A DNA stretch of 64,000 bases from Microbacterium sp. SLBN-146 (GCF_006715145.1 NZ_VFMR01000001.1:806001-870000), one strand, 5' to 3'. Numbered from the stretch's first letter, positions 25,021-33,950 are shown. Made by a program: numbers and translations. Notes: generated by a model not told the origin, from the letters alone.

Positions 25021-26310
25021 TCACTCAGCCGGGGGCGTGCAGACCGCCTCGGCGGCGATCGAGTCGTGGAACTGCTGCGGCGTCCAGGGGAGACCAGCCT
25101 CGGGGGCGACCTGTCCGCTCGCGGCGGGCGCCTTCGAGGCGATGGCCGCCATCTCCCACGCGAGGTTGCCCGCGGGGGAGGCCCCGTTCGCGGAGTTGTT
25201 CAGCACGACGACAACCGTCAGACCGGATTCCGTATCGGAGAAGGCCGCGGTGGCGTATCCGGGGACCGTGCCGTAATTGCCGACGAGGGACCCGAAGAGC
25301 ACTGCGCCACCGGCCGCGTTCATCCATGAGGGGGCGTCCTGGAAGAACGGCTTCGGGTCGGAGAACCGATCGTCGGCGAAGGCGGACGGCGTCGTGATCC
25401 CCGCGGCGAGCGCCTGGGCGTATCTGCCCAGGTCGTGCACGGTCGACACGACCCCCGAGTCGGTGTATCCGATGCTCGCCGACATCGTGGTGACGTCGAG
25501 GGGTGCGGCGCAGTTCATCGTCCCGTCTTCTCCGGGAACGGACTTCTGACCGGTGAGTGTGCCGCCGGCACCTTCCGGCGCCGCCGCCTTACCGGACGGC
25601 AGCCGGGTGCCGGTCAGTCCGAGCGGTTCGGCGATGTACTCGCGGATCAGGACCGCCGCGCGGTCGCCCATCGCGCGCTCGAGCGCGAGCCCGAGGAGCA
25701 CGTAGCCGGTGTCGGTGGGGCGGTAGGCGACGCCGGGCTCCGAGACCCGCGGTTGCCCGAGGCCGTAGCTGGCGAGCTCGCGGGGGTTCCACGACCGGGC
25801 AGGATTGCTCGTCCACAGCGGGCTCAGCTGGGTCGCGTACGTGCCGATTCCCGACGTACCATCGCACAACTGCTGCAGCGTCACATCGTCGAGATCGGCG
25901 ACTCCCGAAACCCACTGCGAGACCGGATCGTCGAGCTCGACGAGCCCGTCGGCGGCTGCCCGGTAGAGCAGGTCGCAGGTCATCGGACGTGTGACCTGCG
26001 CGGCCCGGAACGCCATGTCGGCGGTGACAGCAGCACCGCCGGGAGTCTGCGTGCCGAGACCCGCGACCCACGAACCGCTCCAGGGTGCCCACACCCCGAC
26101 GATCGCGCCGGATGATCCCGTCGCGCCCATCGCGTGCGTGACGGCAGCCTCGAGCTGGGTCTGCGTCTCCTCGGGAAACGCTCCCTCGACCTGCGTGCGC
26201 TGGTCGATGTCGCCATCCGGCGAACCCGTGCACGCCGCGAGCGCCAACGCAGACGCGAGGGCGACAGCGATCGTCGCGGCGATCCGCCGCCGTGCGGTGC
26301 CTCGCCGCAT
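25021..26310 (-). CDS. Beta-lactamase/PBP-like lipoprotein with degenerate active site (429 aa)
   Basis: A lipoprotein signal peptide ends in LAAC (Cys27). The rest follows the serine beta-lactamase/D-peptidase fold, as seen in LLYRAAADGLVELDDPVSQW and TGYVLLGLALERAMG. The catalytic positions are altered. Where the family has F-R-x-A-S-x-x-K this protein has FRAAQVTR (Gln105, Arg108), and where Y-S-N precedes TGY it has PTD. A serine hydrolase activity is therefore unlikely; a binding or scaffold role outside the membrane is more plausible. The start ATG 26310 is preceded by GGGGGTG. Confidence 0.8.
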   Translation of the reverse strand: MRRGTARRRIAATIAVALASALALAACTGSPDGDIDQRTQVEGAFPEETQTQLEAAVTHAMGATGSSGAIVGVWAPWSGSWVAGLGTQTPGGAAVTADMAFRAAQVTRPMTCDLLYRAAADGLVELDDPVSQWVSGVADLDDVTLQQLCDGTSGIGTYATQLSPLWTSNPARSWNPRELASYGLGQPRVSEPGVAYRPTDTGYVLLGLALERAMGDRAAVLIREYIAEPLGLTGTRLPSGKAAAPEGAGGTLTGQKSVPGEDGTMNCAAPLDVTTMSASIGYTDSGVVSTVHDLGRYAQALAAGITTPSAFADDRFSDPKPFFQDAPSWMNAAGGAVLFGSLVGNYGTVPGYATAAFSDTESGLTVVVVLNNSANGASPAGNLAWEMAAIASKAPAASGQVAPEAGLPWTPQQFHDSIAAEAVCTPPAE

Positions 26311-26392
26311 GATCACCCCCCGATGATGGTCTGAACGATTCAAACACACACAGATCACGACAGTGTCACGGCCGACCGTACGCTGGACGATC

Positions 26393-26704
26393 ATGACGCA
26401 TATCTTCGACGACGCCGTCCGCTCCGCGGTCCTCGGTCACATGAACGACGACCACACCGACGACAACCTCCTCATCGCACGCGCCTTCGGTCAGGATGCC
26501 GCGGCTCGGAGCTCGACGATGACGGGCTTCGACGGCGACGGCGGCGACTGGTCCGTCGAGAGCGCCGAGGGTGTCGCGAGCGAGCTCCGCGTGCCGTGGC
26601 CCGGGGGCCCCATCAGCGAGCGGGCGGAGGTGCGTCGAGAGATCGTCGCCCTCTACGACGAGGCGTGCGCGCGGCTCGGGATCGAGCCACGCCCGCACGC
26701 GTGA
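26393..26704 (+). CDS. DUF2470 domain protein (103 aa)
   Basis: DUF2470 is the small domain found at the C-terminus of HugZ-like heme-utilisation proteins. The hallmark is LGHMNDDHTDDNLLIARAFG, followed by MTGFDGDGGDWSV and a final amphipathic helix. Here it is a stand-alone gene 68 bp upstream of heme oxygenase on the same strand, suggesting a role in heme iron handling. The intergenic gap contains a DtxR-type box, so the two genes may be transcribed separately. Confidence 0.8.
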   Translation: MTHIFDDAVRSAVLGHMNDDHTDDNLLIARAFGQDAAARSSTMTGFDGDGGDWSVESAEGVASELRVPWPGGPISERAEVRREIVALYDEACARLGIEPRPHA

Positions 26705-26734
26705 GGTCGCGGCATCCGCCGGCGAGAAGTCGGA

Positions 26735-26753
26735 GTAGGTTAGGGTTCCCTAA
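26735..26753 (+). promoter_or_regulatory. DtxR/IdeR iron box upstream of heme oxygenase
   Basis: The 19-bp GTAGGTTAGGGTTCCCTAA matches the consensus TTAGGTTAGGCTAACCTAA at 15 of 19 positions. It overlaps the -35 region and spacer of a promoter whose -10 is TATGCT (26760-26765). Fe2+-loaded DtxR should repress here. Confidence 0.75.
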
Positions 26754-26772
26754 GTCCTCTATGCTGTGAGCC

Positions 26773-27429
26773 ATGAGCGATCTCATCCCCTTCTCGACCG
26801 CCCTCCGCGAGCGCTCCTCGAACGCCCACGCGGGCAGCGAGCACGCCGGCTTCATGGCCGACCTCGTCAAGGGCGAGGGAACCCGCGAGGACTACATCGC
26901 GCTGGTCGCCCAGCACTGGTACATCTACGAGGCTCTCGAGCGCACGGCTGAGCTGATGCGCCGCGACCCCGTGGCATCCGTCTTCATCACCGACAAGCTC
27001 ACGCGGCTGCCCGCGCTCGAGGCCGACCTGGAGTTCCTCGTCGGACCCGACTGGCGCGACCGCATCGCGCCGCTGCCGACGACCCGCCGCTACGTCGACC
27101 GCATCAATGAGGTCGGGGCGACGTGGGCTGGCGGGTTCGTCGCACATCACTACACGCGGTACCTCGGCGACCTGTCGGGCGGCCTCTTCATCGGGCGCCT
27201 GATGGCCCGCCGGTTCGGCTTCGAGACGAACGGCATCGGCTTCTACGTCTTCGACGACATCGCCGACCCGAAGGCGTTCAAGGACGTGTACCGCGAGCAG
27301 CTCGATGCCGCCCCGTGGGATGCCGCGGAGCAAGACCGCATCATCGAGGAAGTCCTCCTGGCCTACCAGTTCAACACCGACCTCTTCGAGGACCTCTCCG
27401 CCGCCAAGTCGGCCTCCGCCGTCGCCTGA
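26773..27429 (+). CDS. Biliverdin-producing heme oxygenase (218 aa)
   Basis: It cleaves heme to biliverdin, CO and Fe2+. The proximal heme ligand is the His in ERSSNAHAGSEHAGFM, and the distal helix glycines are seen in YLGDLSGGLFIGRLMARRFG. The length equals HmuO-type bacterial enzymes. The start ATG 26773 lies 7 nt after the -10 box TATGCT, so translation may be (nearly) leaderless. With the DtxR box and upstream DUF2470 gene, it forms an iron-regulated heme degradation unit. Confidence 0.95.
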   Translation: MSDLIPFSTALRERSSNAHAGSEHAGFMADLVKGEGTREDYIALVAQHWYIYEALERTAELMRRDPVASVFITDKLTRLPALEADLEFLVGPDWRDRIAPLPTTRRYVDRINEVGATWAGGFVAHHYTRYLGDLSGGLFIGRLMARRFGFETNGIGFYVFDDIADPKAFKDVYREQLDAAPWDAAEQDRIIEEVLLAYQFNTDLFEDLSAAKSASAVA

Positions 27430-27565
27430 CGCCCCCACCGCCCGCTGCCGCGCCCGCGCCCGTGCCGCGGCTATCGGGCCCCTCCGCGATGCCGGGCCGC
27501 TCCGCGACTGCCGGGCCCTTCCGCGACTGCCGGGCCCCCGCTCGCGGCGGAGACGTCCGTTCGCC

Positions 27566-27621
27566 GAGAAGACCCAAACCGCTGGGTTTCGAGGCCTAAT
27601 CGAGCAGTTCGGGTCTTTTCG
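27566..27621. repeat. Family A palindromic intergenic repeat, copy 5 (56 bp)
   Basis: The arms are GAGAAGACCCAAAC and GTTCGGGTCTTTTCG. It lies in the 323-bp gap between the convergent heme oxygenase and helicase genes. Apart from copies 5 and 6, that gap holds only Pro/Arg-like low-complexity GC-rich sequence. Confidence 0.8.
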
Positions 27622-27662
27622 GCGGAGAGGGCCTGCCCCACCCCGGTGCTCGTCCCTCCCGC

Positions 27663-27718
27663 GAGAAGACCCAAACCGCCGGAATTCGACCCAGAGGCGA
27701 GCAGTTCGGGTCTTCTCG
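27663..27718. repeat. Family A palindromic intergenic repeat, copy 6 (56 bp)
   Basis: The left arm matches copy 5 (GAGAAGACCCAAACCGC) and the right arm is GAGCAGTTCGGGTCTTCTCG. It begins 97 bp after copy 5 in the same orientation. Confidence 0.8.
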
Positions 27719-27752
27719 GCAGACGGGGCCCGGGCGGCGGAGGGGGCCGGGG

Positions 27753-29141
27753 TCAGCGGGAGGGGGGGAGTTCGGGGGTAGAGGCACGGCTGCGGACCGC
27801 GGCCATGAAGCGGCGGACGTCGCCGTCGACGCGGATGTCGCTGGGGCGGAGCGGACGCGTCAGGTAGAGGCCATCAAGGGACGTGAGGCGCGACAGCGCG
27901 ACGTACGTCTGCCCGGGAGCGAAGGCGCCCGACCCGAGATCGACGATGGCGCGGTCGTACGTCTTGCCCTGCGACTTGTGGATCGTCACCGCCCACGCCA
28001 GCCGCAGGGGGAACTGCGTGAACTCCGCCACGATGTCGCGCGTGAGCGAACGGGAGCCGGGATCGTACGCGTAGCGGTACTTCTCCCACACCGCCGGCTC
28101 GACCTCGACCTCGTCGCCATCCACGTCGACACGGACGGTGCCGCCCGCGATGCGCGTCACGCGTCCGATCGTGCCGTTGACCCAGCGCGGTGGATCGGGG
28201 AAGCCGCCCCGGTCGTTGCGCAGGAACATCACCTGAGCGCCCACCTTGAGCTTCAGCTCCGGGTCGGCGGGGTACGCGGCATCCCCCCGCCCGAAGTCGC
28301 CGCTCACCTCCGCCATCGCCGTCTGCTCCCGGCCCTTGAGCGCCTCGAGGTGACGACGATTGATGCCGTTGACGATGTCGTTGCGCGTCGCGAGCGTGAT
28401 GATCGGAGTCTCATCGTCGTCCGAGGGGTCGGGGGGCGTCCGCGCACCGGCGTCGTTGAGCGCCTGGGCGATATCTGCGGTGACGATCCCGTGACGGACG
28501 GCGTTGAGCATCGCCTTGAAGTCGGTATCGGACTGCCGGTGGATGTCGACGAGCTCGCGGATGTGCAGGTCGGCACCGTGACGCCCCAGGTCGATGAGCC
28601 CGTCCGCGGCCGGCTCGGCCCCGGCCCACACGTGGGCGTCGAAGAACCAGAACGACCGGTAGTGGTCCTGGACGTACCGCAGCTCGTCGCCCTTCGGCGG
28701 AACCGGCGCGAGCTGATACGGGTCTCCGAACATGACGATCTGGACTCCCCCGAACGGCTCCGACCGACGGCCGCGCGCGATGCGCAAGGACCGGTCGATC
28801 GCATCCATGAGGTCGGCGTTGACCATCGAGATCTCGTCGATGACGAGCGTCTCGATCGCGTTGAGGATCTTTCGCGTGGCATCCGTCTGCTTCTCGTCGG
28901 TCGTGCCGATGAGACCGATCGGCAGCCGGAAGAGCGAGTGGATGGTCTGGCCCTCTACGTTGAGCGCCGCGACGCCCGTCGGCGCACACACGGCGATCTG
29001 CTTGGAGGTATGCCATGCCAGGTGCTGGAGCAGCGTCGACTTTCCCGTGCCCGCGCGGCCCGTGACGAAGACATGCTCGTTAGTGTCCTCGATGAGCCGG
29101 TACAGCGCCTCCTGCTCGGCGGAGAGAGAGGGCATGGTCAC
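27753..29141 (-). CDS. PIF1-like ATP-dependent DNA helicase (462 aa)
   Basis: This is a superfamily 1B helicase. Walker A is VTGRAGTGKSTLL, motif Ia region CAPTGVAALNVEGQTIHS, Walker B LVIDEISMVNADL, and motif III MFGDPYQLAPVPP. The C-terminal motifs are WAVTIHKSQGKTYDRAIVDL and QTYVALSRLTSLDGLYL. PIF1/RecD2-type enzymes unwind 5'-3' and resolve R-loops or G-quadruplexes. The GTG start at 29141 is 6 nt after TAGCAT (leaderless); the internal ATG at 29135 is an alternative. The family is widespread in actinobacteria as a single gene. Confidence 0.9.
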   Translation of the reverse strand: MTMPSLSAEQEALYRLIEDTNEHVFVTGRAGTGKSTLLQHLAWHTSKQIAVCAPTGVAALNVEGQTIHSLFRLPIGLIGTTDEKQTDATRKILNAIETLVIDEISMVNADLMDAIDRSLRIARGRRSEPFGGVQIVMFGDPYQLAPVPPKGDELRYVQDHYRSFWFFDAHVWAGAEPAADGLIDLGRHGADLHIRELVDIHRQSDTDFKAMLNAVRHGIVTADIAQALNDAGARTPPDPSDDDETPIITLATRNDIVNGINRRHLEALKGREQTAMAEVSGDFGRGDAAYPADPELKLKVGAQVMFLRNDRGGFPDPPRWVNGTIGRVTRIAGGTVRVDVDGDEVEVEPAVWEKYRYAYDPGSRSLTRDIVAEFTQFPLRLAWAVTIHKSQGKTYDRAIVDLGSGAFAPGQTYVALSRLTSLDGLYLTRPLRPSDIRVDGDVRRFMAAVRSRASTPELPPSR

Positions 29142-29260
29142 CGATTCATGCTAACGAGCGGATGCCGCGGCCCGGCCACCCGCGCGGAGTTCGGGCGACA
29201 CGATGTCGCCCGGCGTCGACGGGTTCTGAGCGGCACGGGGGAGATTCGTAGACTGGGACG

Positions 29261-30403
29261 GTGGACCAAGGGGCGGGGGACCAGGGCGCGGACGGCCGCA
29301 CGGCTCTGTCCGCACTGCCCTCGGCGGCTCCTCCCGTTTCGGCGCCGCGAGCGCTGACACCCCCGCCGCGACGCGCAGGGCTCGCCCTCGACATGACGAT
29401 GCTCGCGATCGTCGGTGTGCTGCTCATCGCTGCCGTGGCCGCGACGGTGGCGACGCTGTACCGCGAGGTGTACTCTCCGTCGGCCTTCGTCGAGCGCTAC
29501 CTGTCGATGCTCAGCGATGGCCGCGCCGCCGAAGCGCTCGCCCTTCCGGGGGTGACGGTCGACTCGGCCGACCTGGACGCCGCGGGACTCCCCGCGTACG
29601 CGTCGGATGCCTTGCTCCGCCGCGCAGCCCTCGCCTCGCTGACCGACATCGACACCGTCACCGAGGTGGTCCAAGACGCCGTCACGCTCGTCACGGTGAC
29701 TTATCGGGCGGGGAACGTCGAGGGCCAGACGACGTTCGAGGTCGCGCAGGACGGCATGATCGGTCTCGCCCCGACCTGGCGCTTCGCGACGTCGCCGCTC
29801 GCCGTCGTGGATCTCGTCGTCCGCGGGTCGATGAAGTTCGCCGTCAACGGGTTCGAGATCGACAAGAGACAGGTGTCTCCCGACGGCGCCGACGCCGATC
29901 CGCTCGCCCCGCTGGCTCTTCTCGTCTTCTCCCCCGGCCTCTACTCCGTTTCGGTCGACACGGCGATCTCGGCCAGCCCGGGCGTCGCGGTCCTGTCCGA
30001 CAGCCCCTTCGCGTCGGTGCCCGTCGACCTGCAGGCCGAGCCGACGCCCGAGTTCGTCGATGTCGTCCAGACTCGCGTCGACGAGTTCCTCGCGCAGTGT
30101 GCGACGCAGGAGGTTCTGCAGCCGACGGCCTGCCCGTTCGGGTTCCTCGTTCAGGATCGGCTCGCGTCGACGCCCCGCTGGTCGATCGTGGACCAGCCCG
30201 TCGTGACGGTCGTTCCGGACGGTTCGGGATGGGCCATCCCGGCGACCGAAGCGACGGCGCGGATCGATGTCGAGATCCGGTCCCTCTTCGACGGGTCCGT
30301 CAGTACCGTGAGCGAAGACGTGCCGTTCGTGCTGACCGGCAAGATCGCGATCCTTCCGGACGGTACGGCGACGATCACGGTCGGCGGTCCCGACGGCAGA
30401 TGA
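29261..30403 (+). CDS. Membrane-anchored hypothetical protein (380 aa)
   Basis: I recognise no family. A Pro/Ala-rich N-terminus of about 40 residues precedes one membrane helix (MLAIVGVLLIAAVAATVATL). The rest is predicted extracellular, mostly beta-strand, starting with SPSAFVERYLSMLSDGRAAE. It has two cysteines, in AQCATQEVLQPTACPFG, that could form a disulfide. The topology is that of a sortase-independent extracytoplasmic protein of Microbacteriaceae. GTG 29261 lies 6 nt after TAGACT, indicating leaderless translation. It is divergent from the PIF1-like helicase and convergent with the CopD-CtaG gene. Confidence 0.7.
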   Translation: MDQGAGDQGADGRTALSALPSAAPPVSAPRALTPPPRRAGLALDMTMLAIVGVLLIAAVAATVATLYREVYSPSAFVERYLSMLSDGRAAEALALPGVTVDSADLDAAGLPAYASDALLRRAALASLTDIDTVTEVVQDAVTLVTVTYRAGNVEGQTTFEVAQDGMIGLAPTWRFATSPLAVVDLVVRGSMKFAVNGFEIDKRQVSPDGADADPLAPLALLVFSPGLYSVSVDTAISASPGVAVLSDSPFASVPVDLQAEPTPEFVDVVQTRVDEFLAQCATQEVLQPTACPFGFLVQDRLASTPRWSIVDQPVVTVVPDGSGWAIPATEATARIDVEIRSLFDGSVSTVSEDVPFVLTGKIAILPDGTATITVGGPDGR

Positions 30404-30427
30404 CGGATGCCGCGGCATCCGCCCTGC

Positions 30428-32404
30428 TCAGCGAACCTGACGTGCGTCCTGCTCGGCGATCTCCGCGAGCCGGGCGTTGTACTCCTCGAGCTCGGCGTCG
30501 CCGGTGCGGTCCGCGTGGCGGTCACGTCGCTTCTGGATCCGCTCGTCGGAGCGACTCCACTGGACCGCGACGACGATCGCGAGGATCAGCGTCGGGATCT
30601 CGCCGACCGACCACGCGACGCCGCCGCCGACGTACTGGTCCTCGAGCGGTGTCGCGCCCCACGTGCGCCCCATCGAACCGAACCACTCGGCGACCATGAG
30701 CCCGGACTGCATCATGATCGCGATGCCGAAGAACGCGTGCATCGCCATGACGCCGATGAGAAGCAGGAGCCGGCCCGCGTAGGGCAGCCGCCACGCGACG
30801 GGATCGATGCCGATGAGCGTCAACACGAAGAGGTATCCCGTGAGCAGGAAGTGCGCGACCATCCACTCGTGGCCCAGGTGATCGTAGAGCGACCACCGGA
30901 AGAGGTCGGTGTAGTAGAAGACCCAGAGCGACCCGATGAAGAGCCCCGCTGCGATGAACGGGTTCGTGAGCACGCGCGCAACGGGTGAGTGGACGGCCCA
31001 GAGGATCCACTCGCGACCACCGCGCGTCCCGTCGTCCCGCTTGCGGATGGCGCGCGCGGCGAGCGTGACGGGCGCCCCGACGACGAGGAGCGCCGGGATC
31101 GCCATGCTCAGGAGCATGTGGCCGATCATGTGGATGCTGAAGAGGTAGTCCTGGTAGACGTTGACGGGTCCGGCGGTGACCCACAGCAGCAGGAGCAGTC
31201 CTGCCGTCCAGGAGATTCCGCGGAGCACGGGCCAGCGGTCTCCGCGCGTGCGGAGGCGCGCGAAGCCGACCCAGTAGAAGAACAGACCGAATCCGACGGC
31301 GAACGCCCAGATGAGGTCGACGTTCCACGACGTGAACCACCGTTCGAGCGTCAGTTCGGGTGGCAAGGGTGCGCCCGTGAGCACTTCGGCGGGAGTGGGG
31401 ACGGGCGGAAGCGTCCTCGCGACGGGCGGGGGCGTGCGGGCGAGTGCCGCGGCGGCGCCGCTCGCGATTCCCATCAGGGCGAGCTCGAAGGCGATGAGGC
31501 CCCAGAAGACGCGTGACTGCGCGTCTTGCCGCATCCGACCGATGAGGCGCCGCCGGTACATGGCCCCCAGGGCCCCGATCAGGACGAGCGCGACGACCTT
31601 CACGATGAGGATGACACCGTAGGGCGACGCGAGCGCCGAGAGGTTCAGAAGTCCGAGTGCCGCCCGCACGGTGCCGCTGATGGCGACGACGAGGAACGCG
31701 ACGAGCGCGATGCTCGAGTAGCGTTCGAGCATCGCGGCGACGGACCCGCGGTCGAGGAGCGGACGGACCAGCACGACGAGGATCAGTCCACCGAGCCAGA
31801 CGGCCGCCGCGATGATGTGGATGATGAGGGCGGTCATCGCCTCGTGGTGGAACGCCTCTTCGCCGGAGTGACCCTGCGTGCCCATCGGCACGAGCGAGGC
31901 GATGGCGAGCAGCGCGATGAGGAACGTCGGCGTCCAGCTCCGGACGGCGAAGGTCAGCACGGTCAGGATCGCCGCGGCGACGGTCGTGATGAGCCACACA
32001 CGCCCGACCTCGGTCTCGACGAGGAATCGACCGAGCTGCGCGCCGAACTCGGGGCCCGCGTCGAGTGCGGGGTTGAACGCGTCGACGAACGTGAGGAAGC
32101 CCGTCGTCGCCGCCGACACCGTGAAGACGGCAGCAGAGACGGATGCCGCATCGAGCGCCGTGTCGAACGATCGCTCTCCTGCCTTGAGGGTGAACAGCGC
32201 CGTCACGAGGACGCCGACGACACCCGCGGCGGAGATGTTGACGAAGAGCTTCGCGATGGGAAGACCCCACCGGGCGAAGGGCCCGGGGTCGGCGATCGCG
32301 AGCGGATCGGCACCCCCGCCGAAAAAGAGCCCCCAGACGATCGCCGCGAGCGCGGCCACGACAAGGATCGTCGGGCCGGCGGCCCGCAGGAGGCGGGGGT
32401 TCAC
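30428..32404 (-). CDS. Bifunctional CopD / CtaG-type copper and cytochrome oxidase assembly membrane protein (658 aa)
   Basis: The N-terminal half (about 1-320) carries eight to nine helices of the CopD family, with His-rich turns such as GTQGHSGEEAFHHEAMTALI. The C-terminal half (about 370-630) is a caa3-type CtaG domain: SIHMIGHMLLSMAIPALLVV, GHEWMVAHFLLTGYLFV and MAMHAFFGIAIMMQSGL supply conserved His residues. Fusions like this are typical of actinobacteria and are thought to supply copper to cytochrome oxidase. The start GTG 32404 lies 6 nt after TAAGGT. Confidence 0.92.
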   Translation of the reverse strand: MNPRLLRAAGPTILVVAALAAIVWGLFFGGGADPLAIADPGPFARWGLPIAKLFVNISAAGVVGVLVTALFTLKAGERSFDTALDAASVSAAVFTVSAATTGFLTFVDAFNPALDAGPEFGAQLGRFLVETEVGRVWLITTVAAAILTVLTFAVRSWTPTFLIALLAIASLVPMGTQGHSGEEAFHHEAMTALIIHIIAAAVWLGGLILVVLVRPLLDRGSVAAMLERYSSIALVAFLVVAISGTVRAALGLLNLSALASPYGVILIVKVVALVLIGALGAMYRRRLIGRMRQDAQSRVFWGLIAFELALMGIASGAAAALARTPPPVARTLPPVPTPAEVLTGAPLPPELTLERWFTSWNVDLIWAFAVGFGLFFYWVGFARLRTRGDRWPVLRGISWTAGLLLLLWVTAGPVNVYQDYLFSIHMIGHMLLSMAIPALLVVGAPVTLAARAIRKRDDGTRGGREWILWAVHSPVARVLTNPFIAAGLFIGSLWVFYYTDLFRWSLYDHLGHEWMVAHFLLTGYLFVLTLIGIDPVAWRLPYAGRLLLLIGVMAMHAFFGIAIMMQSGLMVAEWFGSMGRTWGATPLEDQYVGGGVAWSVGEIPTLILAIVVAVQWSRSDERIQKRRDRHADRTGDAELEEYNARLAEIAEQDARQVR

Positions 32405-32430
32405 TCCTCTACCTTATTGGGCAAGGAGAA

Positions 32431-32460
32431 GGGGGATGCCGCGCATTCGCGGCATCCCCC
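32431..32460 (-). terminator. Terminator hairpin after the HU gene
   Basis: GGGGGATGCCGCG and CGCGGCATCCCCC form a perfect 13-bp stem with a CATT loop. On the minus strand it is followed by TTCTCCTT. It lies 19 bp past the HU stop codon. Confidence 0.8.
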
Positions 32461-32478
32461 TGTCAGACCTGAGGGTCG

Positions 32479-32766
32479 TTACTTGACCGCTGCCTTGAGC
32501 TTCGAGCCGGCGGTGACCTTGACGCGCTTGCCCGCGGGGATCTTGATCTCTTCGCCCGTCTGCGGGTTGCGGCCCGTGCGAGCCGACGTCTCGACCTGCT
32601 CGAACGAGATCCAGCCGGGGATCGAGACCTTGCTGCCCTTGGCGACGGCCTCCGAGACGGTCGAGAAGAGCGAGTCGAGCACGCCCGAAACGGCGGCCTG
32701 GCTCTGGCCGGTTGCGCTGGCGATGCTCGCGACGAGCTCGGTCTTGGTGATGGACTTGTCAGCCAT
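32479..32766 (-). CDS. HU family DNA-binding protein (95 aa)
   Basis: This is a nucleoid protein that bends DNA as a dimer. The N-terminal helices read SITKTELVASIASATGQSQA. The conserved core is VSIPGWISFEQVETSARTGR, followed by the DNA-binding arm with NPQTGEEIKIPAGKRVKVTA and KLKAAVK. It is the short form, lacking the lysine-rich tail of mycobacterial HupB. The start is ATG 32766, 8 nt after GGAGG. It stands alone, with its own terminator. Confidence 0.96.
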   Translation of the reverse strand: MADKSITKTELVASIASATGQSQAAVSGVLDSLFSTVSEAVAKGSKVSIPGWISFEQVETSARTGRNPQTGEEIKIPAGKRVKVTAGSKLKAAVK

Positions 32767-33015
32767 TGGGTTGTCCTCCAAGGCGGCAGGTGCGCCGCCC
32801 CTATTGCTGGGACCGGTTGGCGAACGCCCCCCGGCTGGTCGGATCGACCGCCTCGACTATAGCCAGGATCCGCGGAATTCCGCGGATTTCCGACCACATT
32901 CGGCGTCATTGCACGGCGTGTCGGGGGCGGATGTGACAAAAGGGGCCCGTGTGAACCCTCCGCGCGGCATCCGACTCACGACCTGCTCGTCGCACCCGCG
33001 ACCCGACTGCCGCGT

Positions 33016-33084
33016 CGAGACCGGGCATCTCGCCGAGACACAGCAGCACGCAGCCCTGTTTCGGCGGGATCCTCGGTCTCGGCG
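33016..33084. repeat. Family C palindromic intergenic repeat, copy 1 (69 bp)
   Basis: It begins CGAGACCGGG and ends GGTCTCGGCG. It aligns without gaps to the element at 62175-62243 (about 53 of 69 identical by eye). GAGAC occurs at 2-6 and 20-24, and GTYTC at 43-47 and 61-65, giving nested symmetry. It lies in the 393-bp gap between HU and rpsN, which otherwise contains the HU leader and the rpsN terminator. Confidence 0.65.
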
Positions 33085-33108
33085 ATGGATGTGCCCGCAC
33101 GGGGATGC

Positions 33109-33146
33109 AGAACGGCCCGGGGTTCCGAAGAACCCCGGGCCGTTCC
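33109..33146 (-). terminator. Terminator of the rpmB-rpmG-rpsN operon
   Basis: GAACGGCCCGGGGTTC (33110-33125) pairs perfectly with GAACCCCGGGCCGTTC (33130-33145) around a CGAA loop. The 16-bp stem begins 14 bp after the rpsN stop codon. Confidence 0.85.
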
Positions 33147-33159
33147 TGTGCTGTGGTGC

Positions 33160-33465
33160 TTACCAGCTCGACTTGGTCACACCGGGGAGCTCCCCACGGT
33201 GGGCCATGTCACGGAAGCGGACACGCGAGATGCCGAACTTCGTCAGGACACCGCGCGGGCGGCCGTCGATGACGTCACGCGAACGCAGACGCACGGGCGA
33301 CGCGTTGCGGGGCAGCTTCTGGAGGCCGACGCGAGCGGCTTCGCGCTCTTCGTCGGTCGAGGTCGGCGAAACGAGCGCCTTCTTCAGCTCTGCACGCTTC
33401 GCGGCGTAGCGGTCGACGACCACCTGGCGCTGCTGGTTGCGCGCGATCTTGCTCTTCTTGGCCAT
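33160..33465 (-). CDS. rpsN: 30S ribosomal protein S14, cysteine-free long form (101 aa)
   Basis: It starts [20 protein letters not shown] and ends with the S14 core [40 protein letters not shown] and GVTKSSW. The zinc-binding CxxC pairs of the short (type Z) S14 are absent and the protein has no cysteine. It is the last gene of rpmB-rpmG-rpsN, 2 bp after rpmG. Zinc-independent forms like this let ribosomes function under zinc limitation, which fits the zinc-uptake genes nearby. Confidence 0.97.
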   Translation of the reverse strand: MAKKSKIARNQQRQVVVDRYAAKRAELKKALVSPTSTDEEREAARVGLQKLPRNASPVRLRSRDVIDGRPRGVLTKFGISRVRFRDMAHRGELPGVTKSSW

Positions 33466-33467
33466 GC

Positions 33468-33638
33468 TTAGCGCTCCTCTCGGAAGTCGACGTGCTTGCG
33501 GATGACCGGGTCGTACTTCTTCAGCACGATGCGGTCGGGGTTGTTGCGGCGGTTCTTGCGCGTCACGTAGGTGTACCCCGTGCCGGCGGTCGAGCGCAGC
33601 TTGATGATCGGACGGACGTCCTGTGCTTTCTTCGCCAT
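33468..33638 (-). CDS. rpmG: 50S ribosomal protein L33, cysteine-free form (56 aa)
   Basis: The sequence begins [20 protein letters not shown] and continues with [20 protein letters not shown] and [16 protein letters not shown]. This is L33, but without the two CxxC zinc ligands. ATG 33638 overlaps the last base of the rpmB TAA (TAATG), so translation is coupled. It is too short for many gene callers but clearly real. Confidence 0.97.
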   Translation of the reverse strand: MAKKAQDVRPIIKLRSTAGTGYTYVTRKNRRNNPDRIVLKKYDPVIRKHVDFREER

Positions 33639-33874
33639 TAGAGCTTCACACCCTTCGCGAGGAGGTCCTTGACGACGGACTCGATGCCGCGAGCGTCGAT
33701 CACCTTGATGCCCTTGGCGGACACGTTGAGCGTGATCTTACGACCGAGCGACGGGACGAAGTACGTCTTCTTCTGCACGTTCGGGTCGAAGCGGCGCTTC
33801 GTCCGGCGGTGCGAGTGCGAGATGTTGTGACCGAAGCCGGGAACTGCTCCAGTCACCTGGCACACTGCTGCCAT
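33638..33874 (-). CDS. rpmB: 50S ribosomal protein L28 (78 aa)
   Basis: This is the first gene of the operon. The L28 signature is [20 protein letters not shown] followed by [10 protein letters not shown] and the C-terminal [20 protein letters not shown]. It has a single cysteine, so no intact zinc site. The start is ATG 33874, preceded by AAGGAGA. I looked for a Zur box in the 140 bp upstream and found none. Confidence 0.97.
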   Translation of the reverse strand: MAAVCQVTGAVPGFGHNISHSHRRTKRRFDPNVQKKTYFVPSLGRKITLNVSAKGIKVIDARGIESVVKDLLAKGVKL

Positions 33875-33950
33875 AGTGATGTCTCCTTAGTACCGTGGAG
33901 CCGGACGGCCCCACCCAAGATCCCTTGTCTGCACCCGCGTTTCATGCACC

